Assembly: GCA_017624155.1 (NCBI GenBank)
Contig: JAGANS010000046.1
Coordinates: 1 to 46,956, forward strand
DNA length: 46,956 nt
Direction of reading: 5' to 3'
From: Muribaculaceae bacterium
GTDB taxonomy: Bacteria > Bacteroidota > Bacteroidia > Bacteroidales > Muribaculaceae
A program made the position numbers and the translations under genes. Positions 7,506 through 16,391 of this stretch are shown piece after piece (positions within the stretch are counted from its first letter, which is position 1; each line of letters starts with the position of its first letter). Under the pieces are notes generated by a model that ran no database searches, was not told the origin of the DNA, and saw only the letters and a program-made list of their open reading frames with translations.

Positions 7506-8918
7506 ATGGAATCAATTCAGAATATAGCATCTTTTGTCGCATCGGTCCTTAGCGACTATACGCTTGTACCGCTACTGCTCGCGGCCGCGATATATTACAC
7601 CATCGCCACGCGGGGCGTACAATTCCGCATGGCCGGTGAGATGTTGCGCCTGCTTATGGAATCGGGGAAGCCCTCGGGCCATGCCACTCACGGCAAAACG
7701 GTATCCTCTTTTCAGGCTTTTGCGGTCTCGATAGCAAGCCGTGTAGGCACCGGAAATCTCGCCGGTGTTGCTTCGGCAATCGCCATAGGCGGCCCAGGCG
7801 CCGTATTCTGGATGTGGATAATCGCTCTGCTCGGCGCCTCAAGTGCCTTCGCAGAGTCGACTCTCGCCCAGCTTTTCAAGATCCGCGGCAAGGACTCGTT
7901 CATGGGAGGTCCGGCCTATTACATACTCAAGGGCCTGCACAGCCGCACATGGGCCGTGACTTTCGCGATACTTATCACCCTCACTTTCGGATTCGCATTC
8001 AATTCCGTACAGTCCAATACCATTGCCGGAGCGCTCCATACATCCTTCGGCCTTGAAGCGGTATGGATCGGAGTACCGCTTGCAGTTCTCACATTAATTA
8101 TAATAAGCGGCGGCATCAGCCGCATATCGCGCTTCAGCGAAATCATAGTCCCCGCAATGGCCATCGCATATATAATTCTTGCGCTGGTTATTGTATTCAT
8201 AAACATCCACCGGCTGCCCGAGGTCCTCGGTCTAATTATCGGAAATGCCTTCGGCTTCGATCAGGCATTGGGAGGAACTGTCGGAACAGCCATGATTATG
8301 GGCATCAAGCGCGGCCTCTTCAGCAACGAGGCCGGCGAAGGTTCTACCCCAAATGCCGCCGCCACCGCACATGTTAGCCACCCCGTAAAGCAAGGACTCA
8401 TCCAGGCGCTCGGAGTATATACCGACACTCTCATCATCTGCACATGCACCGCCTTCATCATTCTGTGCAGCGGACTGTATCTCGAGGGGCACGACGGCAT
8501 CATCCTCACGCAGCATGCGATCGACGCCGGTCTCGGTGGCAATACTTCGCTCGGATCGACATTCGTGAGCATCGCGATATTCTTCTTCGCATTCACCAGT
8601 ATTGTGGCCAACTATTATTACGGCGAGACGAATCTCCGCTTCATACACAATGACAACCGCATTATCATCATATACCGCCTGCTCGTCACTGCCATAGTAT
8701 TCTGGGGCGCCATATCGGCCCTCGACCTGGTATGGGCCTTCGCCGACGTGACTATGGCCCTGATGACGCTATGCAATCTCGCCGCTATTGTGGCGCTGCG
8801 CCGGTATGTGCTGCTATGCCTTGCCGACTATCGCAGGCAAAGACCGCTCGGCGACCCGGTTTATCATCGTTCTACCATCCCGCAGATTGCGGCTGAAACC
8901 ACCAGCTGGCCCGAATAA
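7506..8918 (+). CDS. Sodium/alanine symporter family (AGCS) amino-acid transporter
   Basis: A 470-residue inner-membrane protein with about ten or eleven hydrophobic helices. It imports alanine, glycine or a related amino acid with Na+. Family hallmarks are SSFQAFAVSIASRVGTGNLA near residue 65, GGPGAVFWMWI near 90, GGPAYYI near 130, and KRGLFSNEAGEGSTPNAAA near 270, which contains the conserved substrate/Na+ region. I chose ATG 7506 over a TTG four codons earlier because the promoter -7 box overlaps that TTG. The stop is followed after 1 nt by the ATG of the Lol-like permease, so the two are cotranscribed, although no functional link is obvious. Confidence 0.92.
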   Translation: MESIQNIASFVASVLSDYTLVPLLLAAAIYYTIATRGVQFRMAGEMLRLLMESGKPSGHATHGKTVSSFQAFAVSIASRVGTGNLAGVASAIAIGGPGAVFWMWIIALLGASSAFAESTLAQLFKIRGKDSFMGGPAYYILKGLHSRTWAVTFAILITLTFGFAFNSVQSNTIAGALHTSFGLEAVWIGVPLAVLTLIIISGGISRISRFSEIIVPAMAIAYIILALVIVFINIHRLPEVLGLIIGNAFGFDQALGGTVGTAMIMGIKRGLFSNEAGEGSTPNAAATAHVSHPVKQGLIQALGVYTDTLIICTCTAFIILCSGLYLEGHDGIILTQHAIDAGLGGNTSLGSTFVSIAIFFFAFTSIVANYYYGETNLRFIHNDNRIIIIYRLLVTAIVFWGAISALDLVWAFADVTMALMTLCNLAAIVALRRYVLLCLADYRRQRPLGDPVYHRSTIPQIAAETTSWPE

Positions 8919-8919
8919 G

Positions 8920-10170
8920 ATGAATTTCAGCTACTGGTTCTCCAACCGCCTCAGGATTCGCCGCGGAGCTCCTTCGAGCACTGTCACCGGAGCCGTCATT
9001 GCTGTAGCCGGCGTGGCCCTGGCCCTTATGGTGATGGAACTCAGCCTGGCCGTAACGTCAGGATTCAAGAACGAGATTGAACGCAAGGTATTCGGCTTCG
9101 ACGCACCCGTCACGGTATTGCCCCCCTACGACTACAATACCGCCACATCAGCCGTCGAACTACATCCCGGCGACACACTGTCGGCAGTCATAGCTTCGGC
9201 AGTACCCGATGCCGCGCAGGTGCCGGTATTCAGGCGTCATGCCATCCTTAAGACCGACAACGACTTCATGGCCGTTGAATGTGTGTCACATGGTCCCGGA
9301 CACGAAGACAGCTTTGAGCGCTCCAATATCGTTGACGGCTCCTGGCCCGATTTCAACACACCGGCCGATGCCGACAGTATCGTAATTTCCACTGTAATGG
9401 CCGACCGCCTGGGTCTCGGCACCGGCGACCGAATATTCATGTACTTCTTTGTCGACGGCAACCCCAAGGCCCGGCGTGCATTTATCGCCGGAATCTACCG
9501 GTCAAACTTCGGCGAATACGACAAGTCGATAATCTACTCGCCCATCGGCATGATGCAACGGCTCGGATCGGATCACTTGGCCGTGACAGCCATTGCGCTC
9601 GAAGGACTTGACAAGGACAACATCGCCGCCGATGCCGACCGCCTCCAGCAGGCCCTCCTGTCGGCATACCGCTCCGGTCAGCTGTCAGAGGCCTATCCTG
9701 TCACCGACATCCTTGAAACCGGAGCAGTGTTCTTCAACTGGCTCGACCTCCTCGACACCAATGTCGTGGTGATTTTCATACTTATGATTGCCGTGGCGGC
9801 ATTCACCCTGATCTCAAGTCTGTTTATCATTATTCTCGACCGCGTTACCACAATCGGAATCCTTCGATCTTTAGGCGCATCGGGACAGGCCGTCAACCGT
9901 ATATTCATATTTGTGGCGCTGAGACTTGTCGGCCTCGGAATGATCATCGGCAATGCTTTGTCGATCGGAATAATCGCATTGCAGCGGGCGACGCATTTTC
10001 TGAAACTCGACCCCGATATGTACTACCTCAATTACGTTCCGCTCGAATTCAACTGGACAGCCATCCTGATGCTCAATACAGGCACTGCCGTAGCCGCATG
10101 GCTCATCCTGATTCTGCCCGCCCGACTGGCAGCCCGCGTCGATCCCGCCTCCGCCATGCGTTACGAATGA
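8920..10170 (+). CDS. LolC/LolE-like ABC transporter permease
   Basis: A 416-residue FtsX/MacB-type permease. In the Lol system such proteins, with the ATPase LolD, release lipoproteins from the inner membrane for delivery to the outer membrane. The N-terminus (FSYWFSNRLRIRR) is typical of LolC/E. One helix follows (about 26-46), then a large periplasmic domain (about 50-270) and three more helices near 280-305, 325-350 and 380-400, with the family segment TIGILRSLGASGQAV between the second and third. ATG 8920 is 1 nt after the symporter stop; the frame is open further upstream only within the symporter gene. The ATPase partner is not in the window, so a different FtsX-family substrate is possible. 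Confidence 0.85.
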   Translation: MNFSYWFSNRLRIRRGAPSSTVTGAVIAVAGVALALMVMELSLAVTSGFKNEIERKVFGFDAPVTVLPPYDYNTATSAVELHPGDTLSAVIASAVPDAAQVPVFRRHAILKTDNDFMAVECVSHGPGHEDSFERSNIVDGSWPDFNTPADADSIVISTVMADRLGLGTGDRIFMYFFVDGNPKARRAFIAGIYRSNFGEYDKSIIYSPIGMMQRLGSDHLAVTAIALEGLDKDNIAADADRLQQALLSAYRSGQLSEAYPVTDILETGAVFFNWLDLLDTNVVVIFILMIAVAAFTLISSLFIIILDRVTTIGILRSLGASGQAVNRIFIFVALRLVGLGMIIGNALSIGIIALQRATHFLKLDPDMYYLNYVPLEFNWTAILMLNTGTAVAAWLILILPARLAARVDPASAMRYE

Positions 10171-10242
10171 CCCTTTTGCCCGTTACAAATGTTATAAATA
10201 TACAACGACATGCCTAAATTTTAACATTTGCCGTTTTTTTCG

Positions 10243-10250
10243 TATATTTG
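10243..10250 (+). promoter_or_regulatory. Promoter -7 box for rsfS-ftsH
   Basis: TATATTTG matches TAnnTTTG. The rsfS ATG follows 26 nt later. The upstream 70 nt is a T-rich spacer after the Lol-like gene. No clear -33 element at the standard distance. Confidence 0.6.
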
Positions 10251-10276
10251 CCCCCTTGAAAATCTAAATTCTCTAC

Positions 10277-10639
10277 ATGACAATAGCAACCGACACACGC
10301 GAACTAATCATCGACGCCATCCGCGACCGCAAGGGCCGCTCGATCTCCATTGTCGACATGTCCGACATCCCCGGAGCCTCGGCCCGCTCTTTCATAATCG
10401 CCGAAGGCAACTCTACCACTCAGGTCGGCGCGATTGCCGATCACCTGCGCGAGCGCCTGCTCGAAGATGCCGGTACCAAGCCCTTTAACTCCGACGGAAT
10501 GCGCGACAACTCCGAGTGGATTGTGCTCGACTACGGTGATATCTGGGTACACATATTCCTGCCCGAGGCGCGGCGCCGTTACAACCTTGAAGAATTGTGG
10601 AACGACGCTGTGATCACCGATCTCCCCGACCTCGACTGA
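10277..10639 (+). CDS. rsfS: Ribosome silencing factor RsfS (Iojap family)
   Basis: A complete 120-residue RsfS. It binds ribosomal protein L14 on the 50S subunit and blocks joining with 30S, lowering translation under nutrient limitation. Family features are visible in order: VDMSDIPGASARSFIIAEGN (residues 27-46), a TTQVGAIADHLRE helix, and the C-terminal DYGDIWVHIFLPEARRRYNLEELW (90-113). Length matches the family. It has its own promoter box 26 nt upstream and lies 44 nt before ftsH, so it likely shares that transcript. The rsfS-ftsH order is one I would expect in Bacteroidota. Confidence 0.95.
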   Translation: MTIATDTRELIIDAIRDRKGRSISIVDMSDIPGASARSFIIAEGNSTTQVGAIADHLRERLLEDAGTKPFNSDGMRDNSEWIVLDYGDIWVHIFLPEARRRYNLEELWNDAVITDLPDLD

Positions 10640-10683
10640 TACTTTTATGACCATCCTCTTTCATTCCCTCCGACTCACCCGAC

Positions 10684-12786
10684 ATGTTTCCAAACAAAAA
10701 TCCTAACAATTCAGGCAACAAGAAGCCGTTCAGGATCAACCTGTGGTGGATGTACGCCATAGTATTCCTGTTCCTGTTCGGCATATATTATCTTGACGAC
10801 AATTCCGTCACCCGTTCGGTAAGCTATTCCGAGTTCGAGAATTACATCGTCAAGGATCACGGCATCCGCAAGATTATCGTTTACAGCGACAAGCGCGAGG
10901 CCGAGGGCTTCCTTACCGATTCTCTCGCCCGTGAGCTCTTCAAGGACGACCGCCTCGGCGGCGGCCAGGCCACAGTGGCCAAGATAGTCACCGATATTCC
11001 TTCGGCCGACAAGTTTGACGCCAAGATTGACCAATGGCGTGCCGAAGGCTACTTCACGGGCGAAGTCAAATACGAACGCAGCAGCCAGTTCAGTTCCTTC
11101 CTGTGGTCGCTCGCTCCTATAATAATCCTCGTCGTCGCCTGGATATGGATCATGCGGCGCATGAGCGGAGGCAATGGCGGCGGCGGGGGCGGCGGCGTAT
11201 TCTCCGTCGGCAAGTCCAAAGCCATGCTCTTCGACAAGAACAATGCCAATAAGGTGACATTCAAGGATGTCGCAGGATTGTCCGAGGCCAAGACCGAAAT
11301 CGAGGAAATCGTCGAATTCCTCAAGAACCCCGGCCGATATACCGACCTCGGCGGCAAGATACCCAAGGGCGCACTGCTCGTAGGCCCTCCCGGCACCGGC
11401 AAGACCCTTCTGGCCAAGGCTGTAGCCGGCGAGGCCAACGTACCATTCTTCTCCATGTCAGGTTCCGACTTCGTTGAGATGTTTGTCGGCGTTGGCGCAT
11501 CGCGCGTCCGCGACCTGTTCCGTCAGGCCAAGGAAAAGGCGCCCTGTATCGTATTCATCGACGAAATCGACGCCGTAGGCCGCGCCCGCGGCCGCAACGC
11601 CAACATGGGATCCAACGACGAGCGCGAGAACACACTCAACCAGCTTCTGACTGAAATGGACGGCTTCGGCTCGAACAGCGGTGTAATTATCCTCGCCGCC
11701 ACCAACCGCGCCGACATCCTCGACAAGGCACTAATGCGCGCGGGCCGATTCGACCGACAGATATATGTCGACCTCCCCGACCTGCCCGATCGTGTGGCCA
11801 TATTCAAAGTTCACCTGCGCAAGATCAAGACCGACGACTCTCTCGACATCGATCTGCTCGCCCGTCAGACCCCGGGCTTCTCGGGCGCCGACATCGCCAA
11901 CGTGTGCAACGAGGCCGCCCTTATCGCCGCACGCAACAACAAGTCGGTTGTAACCAAAGAAGACTTCTCCGCTGCCGTCGACCGCATAATCGGCGGCCTC
12001 GAGAAGCGCTCCAAGATAACCACCGCCGAGGAAAAGCGCTCCATAGCTATCCATGAAGCGGGCCACGCCACCGTATCGTGGCACCTCCAGTATGCCAATC
12101 CTCTCGTCAAGGTCACAATCGTACCCCGCGGCAAAGCGCTCGGCGCCGCCTGGTATCTGCCCGAAGAACGACAGATAACACCCTCACAGGTAATCCTCGA
12201 CGAGATCTGCGCCACTCTCGGCGGACGCGCAGCCGAGGAAGTATTCCTCGGGCGCATCTCCACCGGTGCCGCCAACGACCTCGAGCGTGTCACCAAGCAG
12301 GCCTACGCCATGGTAGTCTACTACGGCATGAGCGACCGCCTGCCCAACCTGTCCTACTACGATTCCACCGGTCAGGATTATGGCTTCACAAAGCCCTACT
12401 CCAACGAGCGTGCCCAGATAATCGATGAGGAAGTAAGCCGCATCATATCCGAACAATACGAGCGCGCCAAGGCCATCCTGCGGCAGCATGCCGAGGGCCA
12501 CGGCAAACTCACCGATGTGCTTATATCCCGCGAAGTGATCTTCACTCAGGACGTAGTCGACATCTTCGGCCCGAGGCAGTGGAAAAGCCGCACCGACGAA
12601 ATCCTCGCCGAGGATCCGCGTATGCTCGAGCCACACGACGTCGAGGCCAAGGAAGTCTCATCCGATGACAAAGCTGCGGAAAACAAACCCGAGGCAAAAA
12701 CCGACGACAAGACACCGGAAACAAAACCGGATGACAAGCCGGACGATGGCCCTACCCCGCCACCCTTCCCCGGCGACAAACAATGA
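10684..12786 (+). CDS. ftsH: ATP-dependent zinc metalloprotease FtsH
   Basis: A 700-residue membrane-anchored AAA+ protease that degrades misfolded membrane proteins and some regulators. Transmembrane helices are near residues 20-37 and 141-158, separated by the periplasmic domain. A Gly-rich linker (160-170) precedes the ATPase, with Walker A GPPGTGKT near 233, Walker B FIDEID near 290 and the second-region-of-homology Arg in RAGRFDR. The zinc-protease motif HEAGH is near 456, with the third ligand Asp in [10 protein letters not shown]. The last 50 residues are low-complexity Lys/Asp/Glu/Pro repeats of the kind KPDDKPDD, probably disordered. A terminator hairpin follows immediately. Confidence 0.97.
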   Translation: MFPNKNPNNSGNKKPFRINLWWMYAIVFLFLFGIYYLDDNSVTRSVSYSEFENYIVKDHGIRKIIVYSDKREAEGFLTDSLARELFKDDRLGGGQATVAKIVTDIPSADKFDAKIDQWRAEGYFTGEVKYERSSQFSSFLWSLAPIIILVVAWIWIMRRMSGGNGGGGGGGVFSVGKSKAMLFDKNNANKVTFKDVAGLSEAKTEIEEIVEFLKNPGRYTDLGGKIPKGALLVGPPGTGKTLLAKAVAGEANVPFFSMSGSDFVEMFVGVGASRVRDLFRQAKEKAPCIVFIDEIDAVGRARGRNANMGSNDERENTLNQLLTEMDGFGSNSGVIILAATNRADILDKALMRAGRFDRQIYVDLPDLPDRVAIFKVHLRKIKTDDSLDIDLLARQTPGFSGADIANVCNEAALIAARNNKSVVTKEDFSAAVDRIIGGLEKRSKITTAEEKRSIAIHEAGHATVSWHLQYANPLVKVTIVPRGKALGAAWYLPEERQITPSQVILDEICATLGGRAAEEVFLGRISTGAANDLERVTKQAYAMVVYYGMSDRLPNLSYYDSTGQDYGFTKPYSNERAQIIDEEVSRIISEQYERAKAILRQHAEGHGKLTDVLISREVIFTQDVVDIFGPRQWKSRTDEILAEDPRMLEPHDVEAKEVSSDDKAAENKPEAKTDDKTPETKPDDKPDDGPTPPPFPGDKQ

Positions 12787-12791
12787 CATCC

Positions 12792-12822
12792 AGCGGCACG
12801 CCACCAGGCGCGCCGCTTTTTT
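12792..12822 (+). terminator. Rho-independent terminator after ftsH
   Basis: AGCGGC pairs with GCCGCT and the inner CGCC with GGCG, followed by six T. It begins 6 nt after the ftsH stop and separates rsfS-ftsH from the thrS operon. Confidence 0.88.
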
Positions 12823-12867
12823 ATCTGAAATATTGGTAGAAAGCCCAATATATTTGGACGTGAGCGA

Positions 12868-12897
12868 TTGCTGTTCCAAATTTTTTTCGTACCTTTG
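12868..12897 (+). promoter_or_regulatory. Promoter of the thrS-infC-rpmI-rplT operon
   Basis: A -33 TTG (12868-12870) and a -7 TACCTTTG (12890-12897) are 19 nt apart. The thrS ATG is 67 nt after the box, leaving a leader of about 60 nt. Confidence 0.7.
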
Positions 12898-12911
12898 CGC
12901 GTGACTTTTGG

Positions 12912-12940
12912 CCGATTGGTGCGCGGATACCGCTAATCGG
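12912..12940 (+). promoter_or_regulatory. Nested hairpin in the thrS leader
   Basis: Outer arms CCGATT (12912-12917) and AATCGG (12935-12940) enclose inner arms GCGG and CCGC around ATA (12923-12933). The structure ends 24 nt before the thrS ATG. In E. coli, ThrRS represses its own mRNA through leader structures, and this could be an analogous control site. That role is inferred only. Confidence 0.4.
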
Positions 12941-12964
12941 TTATTAAACAACGTTATATATAAA

Positions 12965-14902
12965 ATGATCAACATCACTTTCCCCGATAATAGCGTAAAG
13001 CAGTTTGAAGCCGGCGTTACTCCGCTTGAAATTGCCAAGTCGATTAGCAGCCGCCTGGCCGAGGATGTTCTCGCCGCAACAGTCGACGGCGAGGAATGGG
13101 ATCTCAGCCGTCCCATCGACCACGACGCAGCACTCAAGCTCTTCAAATGGGAAGATCCCGAGGGCAAGCATGCCTTCTGGCACTCGTCGGCCCACCTACT
13201 CGCCGAAGCGCTTCAGGAACTCTACCCCGGCGTGAAATTCGGCATCGGCCCCGCCATCGAGAACGGTTTCTACTACGACATCGATCCCGCCGGTCACACG
13301 ATCACAGCCGATGACTTCGCCAAGATCGAAAACAAGATGCTCGAACTTGCCCGCAAGAAAGAAGACATCGTGCGCCGCGACATCACCAAGGCCGACGCGC
13401 TCAAGATGTTCGGCGACCGCGGCGAGGAGTACAAGTGCGAGCTCATCTCCGAACTCGAGGACGGCCACATCACCACCTACACACAGGGCGCTTTCACCGA
13501 CCTGTGCCGTGGCCCCCATCTGCCCAACACAGCCCCCATCAAGGCCGTGAAGATCACCTCGCTCGCCGGAGCATACTGGCGCGGTGATGAGAAGCGCAAC
13601 CAGCTCGTGCGCGTCTACGGCATCACCTTCCCCAAGAAGAAGATGCTCGACGAATACCTCGTCCTGCTCGAAGAGGCCAAGAAACGCGACCACCGCAAGC
13701 TGGGCAAGGAAATGGAGCTCTTCGCTTTCTCGTCCAACGTAGGCGCAGGTCTGCCTCTGTGGCTCCCCAAAGGCGCCGCCCTCCGCGATCGTCTTGAGCA
13801 GTTCCTCCGCAAGATTCAGAAAAAATATGGTTACCTCCAGGTAATCACCCCCCATATCGGCAACAAGAACCTTTACGTCACATCAGGCCACTACGCCAAG
13901 TACGGCAAGGATTCTTTCCAGCCCATCCACACACCGCAGGAAGGCGAGGAATACCTCCTCAAACCCATGAACTGCCCTCACCACTGCGAGATTTTCCGCG
14001 CCCTGCCCCGCTCCTACCGCGACCTGCCCATGCGCCTTGCCGAATTCGGCACAGTGTACCGCTACGAGCAGAGCGGTGAGCTCCACGGACTCACACGAGT
14101 ACGCGGCTTTACGCAGGACGACGCTCATATCTTCTGCGCACCCGAGCAGATCAAAGATGAGTTCCTTAAGGTGATGGACATCATCTTCTACATCTTCAAG
14201 GCTCTCAAATTCGACAACTTCGAGGCTCAGATTTCGCTCCGCGACCCGCAGCATAAGGAGAAATACATCGGCTCGGACGAGAACTGGCACCTTGCCGAGC
14301 AGGCCATCATCGACGCCTGCGCCGAAAAGGGCCTCAACGCCCGCACCGAGCTTGGCGAAGCCGCATTCTATGGCCCGAAACTCGACTTCATGGTGAAGGA
14401 CGCCATCGGACGCCGCTGGCAGCTCGGCACAATTCAGGTCGACTACAACCTGCCCGAACGCTTCCAGCTTGAATACACCGGCGCCGACAACGCCAAGCAC
14501 CGTCCGGTGATGATTCACCGTGCCCCCTTCGGCTCGCTCGAACGCTTCGTGGCCGTGCTCCTCGAGCACACCGCCGGTCGCTTCCCCCTGTGGCTCACAC
14601 CCGATCAGGCTGTTGTGTTGCCCATCTCCGAGAAGTTCAACGACTATGCCCGTCAGGTTGCCGACCGGCTTGCCGAAGCCGACATACGCGTGACAGTCGA
14701 TGACCGCAACGAGAAGATCGGACGCAAGATCCGCGACAACGAGCTAAAACGCATACCCTACCTCCTCATTGTAGGCGAAAAAGAACAGGCCGCCGGCGAA
14801 GTTTCTGTAAGAAAACAGGGCGAAGGCGATCAAGGTTCCGTAAAAATTGCTACCTTTGCCGAGCAAATCGCCCAAGAGGTGAAAAATTCAATTAACCAAT
14901 AA
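12965..14902 (+). CDS. thrS: Threonyl-tRNA synthetase
   Basis: ThrRS charges tRNA-Thr with threonine. I start at ATG 12965 ([14 protein letters not shown]), giving 645 residues; the frame continues upstream only through leader DNA that follows the promoter. The order is a TGS domain (1-62), the editing domain with the [11 protein letters not shown] motif near residue 75 (H-x3-H) and a second Cys/His region near 180 ([10 protein letters not shown]), then the class II catalytic core. Zinc ligands are visible as MNCPHHC near 337 and later His residues. A C-terminal anticodon-binding domain ends the protein. infC follows after 9 nt in the classical thrS-infC-rpmI-rplT order. Confidence 0.98.
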   Translation: MINITFPDNSVKQFEAGVTPLEIAKSISSRLAEDVLAATVDGEEWDLSRPIDHDAALKLFKWEDPEGKHAFWHSSAHLLAEALQELYPGVKFGIGPAIENGFYYDIDPAGHTITADDFAKIENKMLELARKKEDIVRRDITKADALKMFGDRGEEYKCELISELEDGHITTYTQGAFTDLCRGPHLPNTAPIKAVKITSLAGAYWRGDEKRNQLVRVYGITFPKKKMLDEYLVLLEEAKKRDHRKLGKEMELFAFSSNVGAGLPLWLPKGAALRDRLEQFLRKIQKKYGYLQVITPHIGNKNLYVTSGHYAKYGKDSFQPIHTPQEGEEYLLKPMNCPHHCEIFRALPRSYRDLPMRLAEFGTVYRYEQSGELHGLTRVRGFTQDDAHIFCAPEQIKDEFLKVMDIIFYIFKALKFDNFEAQISLRDPQHKEKYIGSDENWHLAEQAIIDACAEKGLNARTELGEAAFYGPKLDFMVKDAIGRRWQLGTIQVDYNLPERFQLEYTGADNAKHRPVMIHRAPFGSLERFVAVLLEHTAGRFPLWLTPDQAVVLPISEKFNDYARQVADRLAEADIRVTVDDRNEKIGRKIRDNELKRIPYLLIVGEKEQAAGEVSVRKQGEGDQGSVKIATFAEQIAQEVKNSINQ

Positions 14903-14911
14903 CCCCGCTGA

Positions 14912-15520
14912 ATGGAGAAAAAACCTCACTTTACCCCCGGACCACGTCCACAATCCCCCGGCCCGCGGCCCCCGATGCAGCAGCGCGACCGCCGCTTGCC
15001 CGACCGCAACGCCAAAGACCCCAACAACATCAACGAGCACATCCGTGCCCGTGAGGTCCGACTGGTCGGCGACAACGTCACCCCGGGGATATACCCCATA
15101 CAGCAGGCCCGCGCTATTGCCGAAGAACTTGAGCTCGATCTTGTCGAGATCTCAGCCCAGTCAGATCCTCCTGTCTGCAAGATTCTCGACTATCAGAAAT
15201 ATCTGTATCAGCAGAAGAAAAAGCAGAAGGAAATCAAGGCCAAGGCATCCAAAGTGGTAGTGAAGGAAATTCGTTTCGGTCCCCAGACCGACGACCACGA
15301 CTACAACTTCAAGCTCAAGCACGCAATAGGCTTCCTTCAGGAAGGCGCCAAGGTCAAGGCCTATGTCTTCTTCAAGGGCCGCTCGATCCTTTTCAAGGAA
15401 CAAGGTGAGGTGCTTCTGCTCCGCTTTGCCAATGACCTCGAGGACTATGGCAAGGTTGAACAGATGCCCCTGCTCGAAGGCAAACGCATGATTATCATGA
15501 TTTCGCCTAAAAAGAAATAA
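14912..15520 (+). CDS. infC: Translation initiation factor IF-3
   Basis: IF-3 binds the 30S subunit, prevents premature 50S joining and checks start-codon pairing. The 202-residue frame starts at ATG 14912. The conserved protein starts only at about residue 38 ([16 protein letters not shown]), preceded by a Pro/Arg-rich extension such as [13 protein letters not shown]. The N-domain, linker [11 protein letters not shown] (near 110) and C-domain [14 protein letters not shown] are all intact. IF-3 genes in other phyla often use rare AUU or AUC starts for autoregulation. An in-frame ATC lies at the conserved start, so the true start is less certain than the gene. Confidence 0.95.
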   Translation: MEKKPHFTPGPRPQSPGPRPPMQQRDRRLPDRNAKDPNNINEHIRAREVRLVGDNVTPGIYPIQQARAIAEELELDLVEISAQSDPPVCKILDYQKYLYQQKKKQKEIKAKASKVVVKEIRFGPQTDDHDYNFKLKHAIGFLQEGAKVKAYVFFKGRSILFKEQGEVLLLRFANDLEDYGKVEQMPLLEGKRMIIMISPKKK

Positions 15521-15523
15521 AAA

Positions 15524-15540
15524 GTGGCACGCGTTGCCAC
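15524..15540 (+). promoter_or_regulatory. Small hairpin between infC and rpmI
   Basis: A perfect stem GTGGCA/TGCCAC with loop CGCGT begins 3 nt after the infC stop and ends 31 nt before the rpmI ATG. In other bacteria ribosomal protein L20 represses its operon at a site in this position. A similar role here is possible but not shown. Confidence 0.35.
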
Positions 15541-15571
15541 GTCATTATATAACTCCAAACAAATTAACAAA

Positions 15572-15769
15572 ATGCCGAAGATTAAAACTAATTCCGGTGC
15601 CAAAAAAAGATTCGCTCTTACCGGAACAGGAAAAATCAAAAGAAAACACGCTTACCACAGCCACATTCTTACTAAGAAGACCAAAAAGCAGAAGCGCAAC
15701 CTCGACCACTTTGCTCTCATCGCCAAAGTAGACGAAAAGAGCGTAAAGTCTCTGCTCGCCATCAAGTAA
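15572..15769 (+). CDS. rpmI: Ribosomal protein bL35
   Basis: A 65-residue small basic protein of the 50S subunit. The sequence [20 protein letters not shown] and the ending [14 protein letters not shown] are standard for bL35. I start at ATG 15572; the frame is open 48 nt upstream but that stretch lies in the infC-rpmI spacer and is not homologous. It is the third gene of the thrS operon, and rplT follows after an unusually long 125-nt spacer. Confidence 0.97.
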   Translation: MPKIKTNSGAKKRFALTGTGKIKRKHAYHSHILTKKTKKQKRNLDHFALIAKVDEKSVKSLLAIK

Positions 15770-15842
15770 GAACAGGCCACGAATCACGTTCTCTTTTGTA
15801 AACACCAAGCGAGTTTATAATATCTTAATTTATTAACCGAAT

Positions 15843-15876
15843 TTACAGCCCCCAAGCGCCCAAGCAGCCGCTGTAA
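15843..15876 (+). promoter_or_regulatory. Stem-loop in the rpmI-rplT spacer
   Basis: TTACAGC (15843-15849) pairs with GCTGTAA (15870-15876) around a 20-nt C/A-rich loop, 18 nt before the rplT ATG. A structured 125-nt spacer inside a ribosomal operon suggests regulation of L20 synthesis, processing or re-initiation. No match to a named motif can be claimed. Confidence 0.35.
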
Positions 15877-15894
15877 TTCAAAATGTAAACTAAA

Positions 15895-16245
15895 ATGCCA
15901 AGATCAGTCAACCACGTTGCCTCACGCGCACGTCGTAAAAAAATCCTCAAACTCACCCGCGGCTACTTCGGATGCCGCCGTAACGTATGGACCGTAGCCA
16001 AGAACACATGGGAAAAAGGTCTTACCTACGCTTACCGTGACCGTAAGGACAAGAAGGGCAACTTCCGCGCACTCTGGATCCAGCGCATCAACGCCGCAGC
16101 CCGTATGCACGACCTCAGCTACTCCAAGCTCATGGGTCTCATCCACAAGGCAGGCATCCAGATCAACCGCAAAGTTCTCGCCGACCTCGCCCTCAACAAC
16201 CCCGAAGCCTTCAAGGCTATCGTCGACAAGGTGAAAGGCGCATAA
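15895..16245 (+). CDS. rplT: Ribosomal protein bL20
   Basis: A complete 116-residue bL20, an early-assembly protein that binds 23S rRNA and is the autogenous repressor of this operon in E. coli and Bacillus. The start [20 protein letters not shown], the central [24 protein letters not shown] and the helix [19 protein letters not shown] are all diagnostic. It is the last gene of the thrS-infC-rpmI-rplT operon and is followed by a terminator hairpin. Confidence 0.98.
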   Translation: MPRSVNHVASRARRKKILKLTRGYFGCRRNVWTVAKNTWEKGLTYAYRDRKDKKGNFRALWIQRINAAARMHDLSYSKLMGLIHKAGIQINRKVLADLALNNPEAFKAIVDKVKGA

Positions 16246-16267
16246 ACATCGGCTTCCGACAACCCAT

Positions 16268-16298
16268 AACGGCCTTCCGCTCTCCGCGGAGGGCCGTT
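16268..16298 (+). terminator. Terminator of the thrS operon
   Basis: AACGGCC pairs with GGCCGTT, with TCCGC/GCGGA inside, followed by TTTGCATTTTTT. It starts 22 nt after the rplT stop. Confidence 0.88.
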
Positions 16299-16344
16299 TG
16301 CATTTTTTACACCCGCGCATGCGCGCTTTCTGCCGTTTTTTTCG

Positions 16345-16352
16345 TAACTTTG
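16345..16352 (+). promoter_or_regulatory. Promoter -7 box for dnaN
   Basis: TAACTTTG matches the TAnnTTTG consensus; the dnaN ATG follows 39 nt later. The preceding T-tract is typical of these promoters. No clear -33 element was found. Confidence 0.65.
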
Positions 16353-16391
16353 CATATTAACAATTACGACAACAACAAAACAATTCAATAT

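Noticed and set aside
7361-7552. Short plus-strand frame after dnaA.
   Set aside because: It crosses a strong terminator and the symporter promoter and overlaps the true symporter start.
13196-14569. Two minus-strand frames opposite thrS (219 and 228 codons).
   Set aside because: They are shadows of the highly biased thrS codons; no start signal or homology pattern.
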